Assembly (NCBI RefSeq): GCF_016836705.1
Contig: NZ_JAFCGY010000007.1
Location: 62,001-126,000 of the forward strand
Source of the DNA: Mesorhizobium caraganae
GTDB taxonomy: Bacteria; Pseudomonadota; Alphaproteobacteria; Rhizobiales; Rhizobiaceae
Length of the DNA stretch: 64,000 nucleotides
Direction of reading: 5' to 3'
Shown here: positions 24,923-35,015 of the stretch, piece after piece
Position numbering within the stretch: the first letter of the stretch is position 1
Layout: every line of letters begins with the position of its first letter
The notes under the pieces: generated by a model
Told to the model about the DNA's origin: nothing
The model's input: only the letters and a program-made list of their open reading frames with translations
The model's database searches: none
Translations under genes and position numbers: made by a program

Positions 24923-26263
24923 GGTAGTGTGCTGAGAGTTCTGCAAATTCGCTGAGAGGGGGCGGTCATGGCAGGCTGGTGATGCTCAACGTCACCGATT
25001 CCCTGGAAGGAACGCCACCATGACCAAGACCGAAAGTAAGACCGCCGGCGCTGCCGTCAAAGACATTTTGCTTTCGGACCCGGATGGGCTGCACGAAGTG
25101 ATCCGTGCGGTGATGCAGGAAGTTCTCGAGGCGGAGATGGATGAGGCGCTAGGCGCTTCGAAGGGCGAGCGAACGCCGGAGCGGCTGGGCTATCGCTCGG
25201 GCTATTACGGCCGCACGCTTGTCACGCGGGTCGGCAAGCTTGAGCTGCGGGTTCCGCAGGACCGGGGCGGCCGCTTTTCCACCGAACTGTTCGAGCGCTA
25301 CCAGCGCTCCGAGCGGGCCTTGGTTGCCACGCTTGCGGAGATGTATGTGCAAGGGGTGTCGACCCGGAAGGTCAGGGCGATCACCGAAGAGCTTTGTGGC
25401 CATGCCTTCTCGGCCTCTTCGATCTCGGCCATCAACAAACGCCTGGACGAGAGCCTGAAGGCGTTTGCCGAGCGCCCGCTTCACGAGCCCTTCCCCTACC
25501 TCATCCTCGATGCCCGCTACGAGAAGGTGCGCGAGGCCGGCATCGTCACCAGCCAGGCGGTGCTGATCGCGGTCGGCATCGACTGGGACGGCCGGCGCCA
25601 GATTCTGGCCGTGGAGATGGCCAATCGCGAGAGCCGCTCGGCCTGGAAGGACTTCCTCGTGGCGCTGAAGGCGCGCGGCCTCAAGGGCGTCGAGCTGGTC
25701 GTCTCCGACGATCATGCCGGCCTGGTCGCGGCGATCGGCGAAGTGATGCCGGAAGCGGCCTGGCAGCGCTGCTACGTGCACTTCCTCAGGAACGCGCTCG
25801 ATCATCTGCCGCGCAAGCATGGCGACGACTGCCTGCAGGAGCTGCGCTGGCTGTACGATCGACGCGATCTCGCCGAGGCCAAGGCCGATCTCGCCGCATG
25901 GCTTGCCAAATGGTCGGGCCGCTATCCGCGGCTGACTGACATGGGTGGAGGAGACCATCGAACGCACGCTGACCTTCTTTTGCCTGCCGCGCCAGCACCA
26001 CAAGCACCTGAAGTCCACCAACATGCTGGAGCGCCTCAACGAGGAAATCCGCAGGCGCACCTATGTCGTGCGCATCTTTCCCAACGCCCAAAGCTGCCTG
26101 CGCCTGGTCAGGGCGCTGGCTGTCGAGACCAACGAAAACTGGATGGAGGCCAACCGCTACATCAACATGGATGATCTGCGCGAGCACAAGAAGCTCGCTC
26201 TGCGCCAAGCCGCATGACCTCTACCATGGGCGCCCCTTTTTGCAGAACTTGACGCACACAACC
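24923..26263 (+). mobile_element. IS256-family insertion sequence with 9-bp target duplication
   Basis: 1341 bp bounded by imperfect inverted repeats: left end GGTAGTGTGCTGAGAGTTCT, right end (complement) GGTTGTGTGCGTCAAGTTCT, both continuing GCAAA. The target duplication TCGCGGATG is present at 24914-24922 and 26264-26272. The single transposase gene fills the element. Intact ends and duplication point to a recent insertion. Confidence 0.92.
25020..26217 (+). pseudogene. IS256-family transposase with one frameshift
   Basis: The first 308 codons encode a mutator-type transposase (GYRSGYYGRTLVTRVGKLEL; catalytic Asp in LILDARYEKV and VVSDDHAG). At about 25940 one extra A (GACATGGG instead of GACTGGG) shifts the frame. 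The rest continues in the frame opening at 25945 (EETIERTLTFFCLPRQHHKH, MLERLNEEIRRRTYVVR), which holds the catalytic Glu. GAAGGAACGCCACC precedes the ATG. As given the enzyme is inactive unless frameshifting restores it. Confidence 0.9.
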
Positions 26264-26272
26264 TCGCGGATG

Positions 26273-26930
26273 GAGATCAGATCGAGTATTTGTTCTTGCC
26301 CCGTCCGGCTCTGTGCGCCTTTGGCGAGGCGCATCTGTCGTTTGGTACGCAGATGCGCTGTCAGTTCCTTCTTGAGCACCCCGCGCGACGAATAGACTGC
26401 GATAGATCGCTTCCTGAGATATCCGGATGCTTGGATCGTCCGGGTACTCTCGCCTCAACCAGCCCGCTATCTGCTCCGGCGACCATTGCAGCGCCAGCTT
26501 TTGCGCTACCCGCCATCGTAGCCGTCCAGAGCATGCCAGGCGACACTGCTCCGGGCGCAGCGCTCGCTCCCAAGCATGCTTGTCAGCCCGGGTTGCACGA
26601 TACGTTTGTGCACCGCCATTGCGCGAGATCTCGCGACATATTGTCGATGGGGATCGCCCGAGACTTCGTGCAATAGCGCGGATTGCGAGACCCGCCGCGA
26701 TCCCGCGAGAGATCTCTTCGCGCTCCGCCAGCCCGAGCGCCGAGGCCGCTCTACGCCTTGCTGACGGGAGCAATGCCGCCCTGTAAGGATACGATCCGCT
26801 GAACGCCGGTCTTGTTCCGGCGGTCCAGTGCGGCGAGATCGACGAAATGCTCTGACCTTGCTTCCATCGCTCCCAAAGCTCGGCCTTCTGCGCTGACGTA
26901 AACCAGATCCATTACGTCACCATGCAACAC
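26273..26930 (-). pseudogene. IS30-family transposase remnant
   Basis: Minus-strand pieces read TSAQKAELWERWKQGQS, then LGLAEREEISRGIAAGLAIR, IARSLGRSPSTICREISRNG, ALQWSPEQIAGWLRREYPDD and LKKELTAHLRTKRQMRLAKG. These are the helix-turn-helix and linker of IS30 transposases, with several frame changes. The catalytic half (GHWEGD...) is missing: the gene stops at the IS256 insertion and is not found on its far side. The remnant probably ends near 26990; 26990-27560 holds no gene I can support. Confidence 0.8.
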
Positions 26931-27565
26931 CTCCTCATCCTCTCAGATTAAGAATGTTGCAATGACCTATTGAACCCACCGGCGCAAAGCGGCCGTTTGA
27001 CCGCGGATTTGGAATGTCCGCTACCGGGTGTAAATTGGCACGATAGTCGTCAGGATCATAACCCAAATGCCCGCTCCTTTCCAAAGGTCCAATCGACTCC
27101 GCCCCCTGCGCAGGCCGGGTCGGAAACATGTTTTCCCCGCTGTCGCTAGGCAGAGATGGCGACCAAGGTAAGAGCTGGAACCCAGCCCTTCATCGATCAT
27201 GGCGAAACGACCGGCGAGTCGCACACTGGCGGCAGCGTTGAGATCTTGTAGGCCTTCTTGAGCGCTGCGACGGCATCGCTGCGGGGTTACGTTTTCATGA
27301 TTGCCTGCGGGGCATGTGGTAGCCCACGGGGTGACGCGCGCAGCCAGCGCGCGGACGACTCAATCCACCCAAACGTAACCCAGGGCGGCGCGTCGCTGAG
27401 CCAACGGTAGACCCGAACGGCCTCGACGAGGGTCGACGGCGGTCACAATGCTTTTGGCGGTGATCGAGTAGTGCGATCCGGCAAGTTGGCCCAGCGCAAA
27501 AGCGGTAACCGCCAGGCATTGACCGGTCTTCACTCACCGGGAAGCGGCACTGTATACGCCTAGGA

Positions 27566-28317
27566 TCAGCACTCATAGATCCAGAAGATGAAGGCTGCAG
27601 CGAAGGCGATCGCCTACAGGAAGGTGTGAGCACACTGGTCGTAACTGGTGTGGATGCGTGCTTCTTTGAGGCGTGCGAACATGTTCTCGATCCTGTGGCG
27701 TTGTCGGTACAGGACAGAATCGTAGCTGTGCTGAACACGATGCTTGGCATGGGGTGGGATGCATGGCGTGATACCGCGCTCGACGAGCGCCTGGCGGAAG
27801 GCCGCTGAACTGTAGGCCCGATCGGCGAGCAGGGATTTGGCGGCGGGCAAATCCTCGATCGCTGCCGCAGCAGTCTTGTAATCATTGGCCTGCCCTTCGC
27901 TCAGATGCAGCAGCCGCGGACGTCCCTTGCCGTCACAGACCACTTGCAGCTTGGTGGTCAGTCCGCCTCGGCTGCGTCCAATACATCGGGATAGAGCCCC
28001 TTTTTAAGGAGGCGGGCGGCAGTGCGATGCACTTTGAGATGGGTGGCATCGATCATCAGATTGTCCGTTTCGCCGCCCTGCGCGGCCAGTTCCGCCAGGA
28101 TGCGGTTGAACACACCCAGCCGACTCCAGCGGATGAAGCGGTTGTCGATGGTCTTGTCCGGACCGTAGTCGGAAGGAGAATCTCGCCAGCGAAGGCCATT
28201 GCGGATTACTAACGCGATGCCGCTCAGCACCCGGCAAACATCTACACGCGGCATACCATGCGACAAAGGAAAATAGGGCTCGATCCGGCGCATCTGCTCC
28301 GGCGTCAACATCAGCAA
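27566..28317 (-). pseudogene. IS5-family (IS427-type) transposase, frameshifted and with a stop
   Basis: ORF A starts at ATG 28317 (LTPEQMRRIEPYFPLSHGMP, NLMIDATHLKVHRTAARLLK). The frame changes after the AAAAAGGGG run near 28005 to CIGRSRGGLTTKLQVVCDGK, then LLADRAYSSAAFRQALVERG and RQRHRIENMFARLKEA. IS427-type elements often use programmed frameshifting here, so that change may be natural. A TAG near 27626 replaces a sense codon in AHTFL-AIAFAAAFIFW, cutting the last 20 residues. DDE residues lie in LMIDAT, LADRAY and HRIENMF. Confidence 0.85.
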
Positions 28318-28657
28318 TCACTCAAGGCGGCAACTCCTGCCACCTTGCGAATGAGGGGGGACGGCACTCGAAGTTAGTCTGATATTTTAGGCAAGGTGGT
28401 TTTCCGGTTCCTGGATCATAGCTGCCGGTTGACGGCCGCAGTGCGGTCTCGGGGGGCGAGCTTGTGTCGTTTTGGAGGCTGGGTGGCCATATGGCGTTGG
28501 TCGCACCGTCTATGAAGACCGACGCCCGATTTTTTGGCCATCCCTCTGAGACTAAGGCCACCTGGCACGGTCAAGGCATGTGTCACCTGCATGGCGATCA
28601 GCATGGCGGGACGGAGCCATCCGGCTGCAGCCGCGTTACGGCCGGAAGGACTTTTTC

Positions 28658-29602
28658 ATGGATGTGGAAGCCATCAAGCGGAAAGAACTTGTGCCTGATG
28701 AGCGCCGCGAAAGGCGTCGGCTGCGCAGGGAGAAGCAGCGAATCGAAAACATAGAGCGTGCCGAAAAAATGCATATTGCCCGCGTGGCCGGGGAAAGCGC
28801 AGAGCGCGGGGGGCATACCGTGTCGGACTTGGAGGCATCCATCTATGTGGGCTGCTCGGGGTGGTTTTACTGGAAATGGCAGGGACAGTTTTACCCGACG
28901 GACTTGCCCACAAGCGAGTGGTTCGATCACTACGCGAACCAGTTCGACACTGTCGAAATCAATGCATCGTTTTATGCGTGGCCAACCGTCACAAATGTCA
29001 AAAGCTGGGTTCGGCAAGCGGGAGACCGCAGGTTCGTCTATACGGTAAAGGTCTGCGAGCTGATCACCCACATCAAGAGGTTCAAGGGCACCAAAACCCT
29101 CGTGGCGGATTTTGGGATGATTGCCGATATCCTGGATGAGCGAATGGGCTGCTTTCTGTTCCAGCTCCCGCCCAGCTACCATTTTACAAAGGCGAGGTTG
29201 AACAGCATTCTCGTCCAACTCGACCCCGCCCGGCGCAATGTTGTGGAGTTTCGTCACGGCAGCTGGTGGAACGAAACTGTCTACTCGGCCTTTCGAGCGA
29301 CGGGTACAATCTTTTGCTCATGCAGCGGCCCTCGTCTTCCGAATGTCCTGGTACGGACCGCCGATGAAGTCTACGTGCGGCTCCACGGTCCAGAGCGTTG
29401 GTATCGGCATGATTACACCGCAGATGAACTAACAAAATGGGCCGACAAAATTCGAGTCAGCGGCGCCAAGAGAGCCTGGGTTTATTTCAATAACGACTAT
29501 GACGGCTTTGCGCCAAAGAATGCTATGGCAATGCGACGCTTGCTGGAGGACCAACCCTTGGACCTTCGACCGCATACCGGTGCCGATCCGGCAGATGCAT
29601 AA
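28658..29602 (+). CDS. DUF72 (YecE-like) protein
   Basis: 314 residues from ATG 28658 (CCGGAAGGAC upstream; the frame is open further but without a ribosome site). An N-terminal charged helix (RRERRRLRREKQRIENIERA) precedes the DUF72 TIM-barrel: IYVGCSGWFYWKWQGQFYPT, FDTVEINASFYAWPT, FLFQLPPSYHF, VVEFRHGSWW, YVRLHGPERWY and WVYFNNDYDGFAPKNA. Members are widespread, possibly nuclease-like, but without proven activity. The gap 28318-28657 before it contains the IS5 end and nothing else supported. Confidence 0.9.
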   Translation: MDVEAIKRKELVPDERRERRRLRREKQRIENIERAEKMHIARVAGESAERGGHTVSDLEASIYVGCSGWFYWKWQGQFYPTDLPTSEWFDHYANQFDTVEINASFYAWPTVTNVKSWVRQAGDRRFVYTVKVCELITHIKRFKGTKTLVADFGMIADILDERMGCFLFQLPPSYHFTKARLNSILVQLDPARRNVVEFRHGSWWNETVYSAFRATGTIFCSCSGPRLPNVLVRTADEVYVRLHGPERWYRHDYTADELTKWADKIRVSGAKRAWVYFNNDYDGFAPKNAMAMRRLLEDQPLDLRPHTGADPADA

Positions 29603-29646
29603 CAAGATGCTAACTTCCGTTTTGAGCGCTCATTCCTTCTACGCCC

Positions 29647-29812
29647 CTATTCGAAATCCTGTGTCTTCACCTTGATCTGGTCGATGTGAAGGTCGGGATC
29701 GATAATGGCCACGGTCCCTTCCTCACGGGTCAGAGGGTTGGGCGGCCGTGATGTAACTCCGGCAGGGGAAAGGCAGACTCCTTATCGCCAACGCTAGCCA
29801 GCTCGCACAAGG
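29647..29812 (-). pseudogene. Possible remnant of an unknown gene
   Basis: A minus-strand frame reads SVGDKESAFPLPELHHGRP, then after a one-base shift PLTREEGTVAIIDPDLHIDQ and IKVKTQDFE. The coding-like composition on both sides of the shift suggests the 3' end of a decayed gene. No family recognised; no start seen. Confidence 0.3.
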
Positions 29813-29887
29813 TCCGGGTGCTATTTCTCGGGATCGGAAGAAATGACCAACGCCGAAAAGAAAAACCCATCACACCTGACTTTCGGA

Positions 29888-29912
29888 GGAACCCGCCGTG
29901 ACGATTAGAGTT
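29888..29912 (+). promoter_or_regulatory. EcfG-like promoter of the DUF892 gene
   Basis: GGAAC (29888-29892), a 16-base spacer and AGTT (29909-29912), one mismatch, 45 bases before the ATG at 29958. Confidence 0.5.
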
Positions 29913-29957
29913 GGATTAGCACCCGAAGGGGTGATTTCAACCAAAGGAGATTGTCAT

Positions 29958-30488
29958 ATGGCAGCCACCAAGAAAGCAAATGCCAGCACCAAGGGCCTCG
30001 ATGACCTATTCCTCGACGGCCTCAAGGACATTTACTACGCCGAAAAGAAAATTCTCAAAGCCCTGCCGAAGATGGCCAAGGGCGCGGACGACTCGCAGGT
30101 TTCCGCCGCCTTCGAGAAACACCTTACCGAGACCGAGGGCCAGGTCGAGCGTCTTGAGCAGGTGTTCGATATCCTTGGCGTTGCCCCGCGCGGCAAGACT
30201 TGCCCCGCCATCGACGGAATCATCGAGGAAGGATCCGATATCCTGGATGAATACAAGGGTTCGGCCTCAATCGACGCGGGTCTTGTCGCCGCCGCGCAAG
30301 CGGTCGAGCACTATGAGATTGCACGTTACGGCACCCTGATCGCCTGGGCGACATCACTCGGCAAGGATGAGATCGTCCAACTCCTCACCGCCACGCTTGA
30401 AGAGGAGAAGGCCACTGACGAGGCCCTAACGTCCCTCGGCGAGGCCGGTGTGAATGACAGGGCGGCTGAGCAGCAAAAAGCGGCTTGA
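29958..30488 (+). CDS. DUF892 (YciE/YciF) ferritin-like protein
   Basis: 176 residues from ATG 29958 (CCAAAGGAGATTGTCAT upstream). The four-helix ferritin-like bundle is complete: LDDLFLDGLKDIYYAEKKIL, AFEKHLTETEGQVERLEQVF, AAAQAVEHYEIARYGTLIAW and LLTATLEEEKATDEALTSL. The Glu/His residues in YYAEKK, HLTETEGQ and EHYEIARYG are the expected di-metal positions. The family is stress induced in enterobacteria and rhizobia. An EcfG-like promoter precedes it and a terminator follows; a remnant copy lies at 15310. Confidence 0.93.
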   Translation: MAATKKANASTKGLDDLFLDGLKDIYYAEKKILKALPKMAKGADDSQVSAAFEKHLTETEGQVERLEQVFDILGVAPRGKTCPAIDGIIEEGSDILDEYKGSASIDAGLVAAAQAVEHYEIARYGTLIAWATSLGKDEIVQLLTATLEEEKATDEALTSLGEAGVNDRAAEQQKAA

Positions 30489-30509
30489 TCTCCCAGTCCC
30501 CACCGAAAG

Positions 30510-30545
30510 AATGGCCACGGGAATATCGTCGTGGCCATTGCTTTT
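30510..30545 (+). terminator. Terminator after the DUF892 gene
   Basis: Perfect ten-pair stem AATGGCCACG / CGTGGCCATT with a ten-base loop, followed by GCTTTTGCT, 21 bases after the stop. Confidence 0.7.
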
Positions 30546-30789
30546 GCTGGTCGGCTGCTTGTACGCAAGACTCTGTTGCATCCGGCGGCAAATTCAACGG
30601 TCTGCGGAGCGCAAGTGGTCGCGGCGCGAAAGTTGTCGTCGAGTGCGGAACTCTCGACGGGGAGCGCTTTCAACAACCGTGGATGCCCGCGCCGAAAAGC
30701 GGCCCGCCCCAGCGGACCTGCATGCAGCCCGATCGTACACGATCACTTTTAAGGTGAATGGTGCGGCGAACGGCCCGGAAGACCTGGCC

Positions 30790-30862
30790 TCATAGCAGCA
30801 CGTCGGGCGTGAAGCCAATGAACTTGCAATGAGAAGCCGTCCGCCACGAAGTCGTCGCGTGT
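30790..30862 (-). pseudogene. Short remnant of a large-catalase C-terminus
   Basis: Across one frame change the minus strand reads DDFVADGFS then HCKFIGFTPDVLL, matching the KatE segment [15 protein letters not shown] of the gene at 47025-49130. Only about 24 codons survive. It abuts the 3' end of the broken kinase gene. The interval 30546-30789 shows no gene. Confidence 0.6.
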
Positions 30863-30995
30863 TTCCTCGGCACATGGACGACCTGCTGACCGGGCTTTGA
30901 AACGCAGGGCGGCAACACCGGAGTATTCGCCTCGATGGAGGTCGCATCAAGCGAATTGACTGATGACCGCCCGACCAGGGCTAAACCGCTGATCT

Positions 30996-32773
30996 TTAGC
31001 CCCCATTGGCAACGGACGCCTCCACGGCGGCCAACGGCGCTTCCAAGCTCCAGGTGACCCCCATGCGGCCCGTACTCGAGATTTCCCTGCCCTCCAACCG
31101 CCGCGGGCGCCACCCGCTTCAGGACCACGGTTCCAAAGCCGCCCTGTCCGATATTCTGGACTTCCGGCCCATCGGTTTCGGCCCAGGTGAGGTGAAACAG
31201 CTTCGAAGCATCGGAACCATTGATGCCCCACGTGACCGAAATCCGCCCCTCGTCGCCCGAGAGCACTCCGTATTTGGTCGAGTTGGTCGCCAGTTCATGG
31301 AAGGCGATCCCGAGATACTGCACCGCATTGGGACTAAGGACCAAGGATGGGCCTGACATCTCGATAACGTCACCCCGAGGAAAGGACTCGGCTTGCGCCG
31401 CCAACAGGTCACGGATTGTGGCGCCCTTCCACTCGGCCGACACCAGCAGGTCGTGGGATCGCGACAGTGCCATGATGCGCTCGCGCACCTGGGATTCAAA
31501 CTGCTTGGGCGTCTCCGATCGCTTGTTGGTCTCCCGGATCATCGACAGGATGACCGAATACTGGTTTTTCACCCGGTGGTTGACCTCGCGCATCAGCATG
31601 CGGATGCGGTGCTCGTTTTCCCTCGCCGACGTAATGTCCCGCGCAATCTTCGAAGCGCCGACGATCTGCCCAGTTGCGTTACGCACGGGCGATATCGTCA
31701 GCGAAACCGGAACCAGGCTGCCATCCTTGCGCTGGCGGGTCGTTTCGAACGGTTCGACACGTTCGCCACGGCGAATGCGTTGGAGAATTCGGGATTCTTC
31801 GTCCTGGTGGTTATCTGGAATCAGCATGGTCACCGACTGACCGATCGCTTCGTCGGCGGTGTAGCCGAACAGTCGTTCGGCGCCATGGTTCCAGCTCTTG
31901 ATGATGGTGTTGAGAGCCTTGCTGACGATGGCGTCGAACGAGGATTCCACAATAGCTGACAGATGCAGCCTGTCCTCCTCGGCACGCTGGCGGTCCGTCA
32001 GGTCAAGCAGCATGTTGACCGCACCAATGAGGTTGCCGTGCTCATCCTGCAGCGGCGTGGGGTACGGCAGGAACGGAAAGAAGGACCCGTCCGGACGCTG
32101 CGCTACGGCCTCCTGATTGCGGACCGGCCGGTTTTCCTTAAGCGCAATCGCCATCGGGCACTCGTCATGCGGCAATCCTTGCCGTCGGGGGTGAACAGCT
32201 TGAAGGTCACGCACCATTTGTCCTTGCCGATAGCGGGCTCCCGTCCCGCCAGATCGGCCGCGGCGCGGTTGTAGTATGTGATAGTCCCATCCTGATCAGT
32301 CGTATAAATGGCAACGGGAAGGCCAGGTCCGGTCCTGTTGCCTGAGCTCGGAGCGCGTCTGTTCCAGAGCGGTTACATCGACAGTGAAGCATCTGGCGTT
32401 GACCAACTTGCCGTCCCGGGAAATGAGCGCTCGAGGTGATTTCGACATGCTTGATCGAACCGTCATGGGCCTTCAACCGCGCCGGATATCTCGCGATCCT
32501 CTCGCCGCGGGTGAGTCGATCTAAAATTTCGTCGATCGTGTCACGGTCGGGGTAGAACTCGGCGATGTGTCGGCCGACATAGTCTTCTGCGGAATAACCC
32601 AGGAGGTCGAGCTCAGCCTTGTTGGCGTGCAAGATGTTCCCATCTGCGCTCACCAGGTGGAGCGCGACGGCGCCATTCTCGAAAAAATCCTGATAATCGA
32701 AATTCAGGCTGGCGTAGCCGGACACCTCCGGGTTCTTGAAGGCGATAACGTTCGCCTGCGGTAGTCCGTCCAT
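30996..32773 (-). pseudogene. Broken multi-PAS HWE sensor kinase
   Basis: Starts MDGLPQANVIAFKNPEVSGY. A first PAS domain (ILHANKAELDLLGYSAEDYV) is followed by frame changes near 32440, 32320 and 32180 that scatter a second PAS (LPVAIYTTDQDGTITYYNRA, ECPMAIALKENRPVRNQEAV). A third PAS (FDAIVSKALNTIIKSWNHGA) and the HWE core (REVNHRVKNQYSVILSMI; HELATNSTKYGVLS; GGFGTVVLKRVAPAAV) are in one frame. A last shift near 31065 gives the true end SLEAPLAAVEASVANGG with TAA at 30996. A perfect EcfG-type promoter remains upstream. Confidence 0.88.
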
Positions 32774-32802
32774 CCCTGTCCCCGATCAGCTTAACCAACC
32801 GT

Positions 32803-32827
32803 AACGCAGCTCGTACCAGTTCGTTCC
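32803..32827 (-). promoter_or_regulatory. Perfect EcfG-type promoter facing the broken kinase
   Basis: On the minus strand GGAAC (32827-32823), a 16-base spacer and CGTT (32806-32803), exact match, 30 bases before the kinase ATG at 32773. Confidence 0.65.
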
Positions 32828-32941
32828 AAGGTCGCTGGTTCTCGGCGTGTGCGCTGGCCTTGGCATCTCCACCTCGACCAGATGATTTGATGCCCAAGCT
32901 CAGGCGGCTGCGACTCGTTTTTTATCCCTAAACATGAGAAT

Positions 32942-33322
32942 ATGCCCAGCATGGAATGCCCTTTGGTCCTGGTCACTGACGACGAAGCCCTAATCGCTTT
33001 GGACCTGGAGTGCGCGCTTTGCGAGGCAGGCTTCACGGTGGCGGTGGCGAGGTCCTGTTCCGAGGCGAATCTGTTCCTCACCGATCACACGCCTGCCGCT
33101 GCGGTCCTGGACGTCAGGCTGTCGGACGGCGAGTGCCTTGAGGCGGCGAAAACGCTGGCTGACTTAGGCGTGCCCTTTGTGATCTATACCGGGCTGGGCG
33201 TCGAGAGTAGCGATGGAGCATTCGCCCATGGACTTACCGTGTTGAAGCCCACTGAGCCGGCGGAAGTGGTTCGGCTTCTCAAAGGAATGACCGCCGGGCG
33301 ACAACAAAAGATGACCGGATAG
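32942..33322 (+). CDS. Single-domain response regulator
   Basis: 126 residues: VTDDEALIALDLECALCEAG at the start (acidic pair DD), phospho-acceptor Asp in AVLDVRLSDGE, Thr in IYTGLG and Lys in TVLKPTEP. No output domain. It is divergent from the broken HWE kinase, 168 bases away, and was probably its partner; it may now serve another kinase. An ATG four codons in (MECPLVL) is an alternative start. Confidence 0.9.
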   Translation: MPSMECPLVLVTDDEALIALDLECALCEAGFTVAVARSCSEANLFLTDHTPAAAVLDVRLSDGECLEAAKTLADLGVPFVIYTGLGVESSDGAFAHGLTVLKPTEPAEVVRLLKGMTAGRQQKMTG

Positions 33323-33348
33323 CCGTGCTCAGCCGGCCGTGTAGCTGG

Positions 33349-33524
33349 CTAACGCAGGCGTTGCCGGAGGAGCCGCGCCTCACGCAGCAGGGAATTGCGG
33401 TCGGTGCCGATCAGGCGAATAAGCTCGCGCGCCTGATCCTCGGTAATGCCGGTTCCCTGGCAATGGACTGCGCGAGTGTTTCATTCGTGGCCACACGCTT
33501 ACGGTCGTCTTTGTCGTTGCCCAT
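33349..33524 (-). pseudogene. RETGIT-family gene with a one-base deletion
   Basis: ATG at 33524 gives GNDKDDRKRVATNETLAQSI-ARE. One missing A in GGGAACCGG (33457 area; GAAACCGG expected) shifts the frame. The continuation in the next frame is TGITEDQARELIRLIGTDRN then SLLREARLLRQRLR, ending in TAG at 33349. Restoring one base gives a complete 58-residue family member, so this could be a sequencing error. Confidence 0.7.
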
Positions 33525-33633
33525 GGTAAGCATCCTACTCATGTACGGCCACAACCTCTGACTCTAAGACTGGTTCTTGATAGCCCGGCCAACATCATCG
33601 TGTGCGTTTGACCAGTCAGGCAAAGGTTGCGGC

Positions 33634-33969
33634 TCAATGTTGCGCTTTCAGAATCCTGGCCTCACTCAGCAATGATGACCGGTCGATTTTGATGAGGTCG
33701 AGGGCCTGCGTTTCGGTGATTCCCGTTTCGCGCGCCAGGAAGCGGATCAAAAAGTCTTCCTCTTCCTCCATCCGCGCCCGGTTTTTGCGCTTTCCATTTC
33801 CTGCTGGGCGGCGTGTCGCCTTCACTGCGGGCTCAGTATCCAGAACGACCAAACCGGCCTCTTCCGCGGCGGCGAGAAAAGCTTGGCGAGCGGCTTCGAT
33901 CTGCTCCGGATTGGTGAGCCGACCGGTGCATGCTTGAAGTGCCGCCTTGTAGCGGTGGCGAGGCAGCAT
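33634..33969 (-). CDS. RETGIT-family protein, long form
   Basis: 111 residues: N-terminal helical part (YKAALQACTGRLTNPEQIEA), basic linker (KATRRPAGNGKRKNRAR) and the family core FLIRFLARETGITETQALDL then IKIDRSSLLSEARILKAQH. The core is the best match to the recurring ETGIT-x-x-QA...SLL-x-EARILK pattern; the N-terminal extension is unlike the others. Function unknown. Confidence 0.7.
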   Translation of the reverse strand: MLPRHRYKAALQACTGRLTNPEQIEAARQAFLAAAEEAGLVVLDTEPAVKATRRPAGNGKRKNRARMEEEEDFLIRFLARETGITETQALDLIKIDRSSLLSEARILKAQH

Positions 33970-34193
33970 CTTTATGCTGATAGGTTCGGCTTAGCGCTTG
34001 ATATCCCGCCGTTCGTTCTCCGTGGCGCATCCGGTATCGGTGGCCGCTCCAAAGATCGGCACCGGAAAACTTACGTATCTCCTCGCCATGGATTTGCCAG
34101 CCACCACACTCTTGCCTTGAACACCCGGGCCAAAAGTCCTTTTGACTGCGCCAATGCGTCTGAACGCGGACAGCGCGCTTTGTTGTGTTGCCT

Positions 34194-34218
34194 GGAACAA
34201 ACCCGCCGCAAGCAGGTT
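34194..34218 (+). promoter_or_regulatory. EcfG-like promoter of the DUF4142 operon
   Basis: GGAAC (34194-34198), a 16-base spacer and GGTT (34215-34218), one mismatch, 35 bases before the ATG at 34254. Confidence 0.45.
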
Positions 34219-34253
34219 TGGATTTAATCGATCCCTAACTAAGGAACACCGTT

Positions 34254-34994
34254 ATGAGAAACCCCCTCCGCCTGGCGTCGCTATCGTTGGCAGCGTCAAT
34301 GGTAATCGCATTGCCCGCGCTCGCCGCGGATACCGCCCAGGACTTCGTCACGAAAGCCGCGATAGGTGGGATGTTCGAAGTCCAATCGAGCAAGGTTGCC
34401 CAGGACAAATTGCAGGACCAAAGCCTCAAAGAATTCGCCCAGAAGATGATCTCCGATCATGGCGCCGCAAATGCCAAGCTTGAGAGCATCGCCGGCGAAC
34501 AGAAGTTGCAGGTGCCTGCGGACCTCGACGCTGCTCACAAGAGCGATATCGACAAGCTCCAGTCAGGCGCTGCCCCAATGGACGCACCTTACGCCGACAT
34601 GCAAAAGGCGGCCCACGCCGATGCGGTCAGCCTATTCCAAGCCTATGCCAAGGACGGCGACAACGCCGCCCTGAAATCTTTTGCGTCCGAGACGTTGCCG
34701 ACACTCAAGATGCACCAAGAGATGATTGAGAAGGTCGCAAGGACGCCGCCTGCTTCTGATGGCACTACACCGGCGGTCACCAGCGGCGCCACTAATCCGG
34801 CAGCGCCTGTACCCGGCGCCAACAGCTTTACGGAAGCCCAGGCTAAGAGCGCGATCGAAAAGGCCGGCTACACCGACGTTTCTGCCCTGAAGAAAGACGA
34901 TCAGGGCATCTGGCGCGGGACGGCGAACAAAGACGGCAAGTCTGCGCCGATCGCGCTCGACTACCAGGGCAACGTTGTTGCCGGCACGAATTAA
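34254..34994 (+). CDS. Periplasmic DUF4142 protein
   Basis: 246 residues with a signal peptide (SLSLAASMVIALPALAADTA, cleavage after ALA). The ferritin-like DUF4142 domain spans about 26-165: AQDFVTKAAIGGMFEVQSSK, LKEFAQKMISDHGAANAKLE, AVSLFQAYAKDGDNAALKSF. A C-terminal domain (FTEAQAKSAIEKAGYTDVSA, IALDYQGNVVAG) looks like the PepSY-type repeats seen in such proteins. DUF4142 proteins are periplasmic and stress associated. The YflT-like gene follows after 21 bases. Confidence 0.88.
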   Translation: MRNPLRLASLSLAASMVIALPALAADTAQDFVTKAAIGGMFEVQSSKVAQDKLQDQSLKEFAQKMISDHGAANAKLESIAGEQKLQVPADLDAAHKSDIDKLQSGAAPMDAPYADMQKAAHADAVSLFQAYAKDGDNAALKSFASETLPTLKMHQEMIEKVARTPPASDGTTPAVTSGATNPAAPVPGANSFTEAQAKSAIEKAGYTDVSALKKDDQGIWRGTANKDGKSAPIALDYQGNVVAGTN

Positions 34995-35015
34995 TCAGAC
35001 ACGAGGATAGATCAG

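Noticed and set aside
27295..27885. Long minus-strand frame overlapping the IS5 transposase
   Set aside because: Arginine/serine/proline-rich shadow of the transposase coding frame, with no ribosome site.
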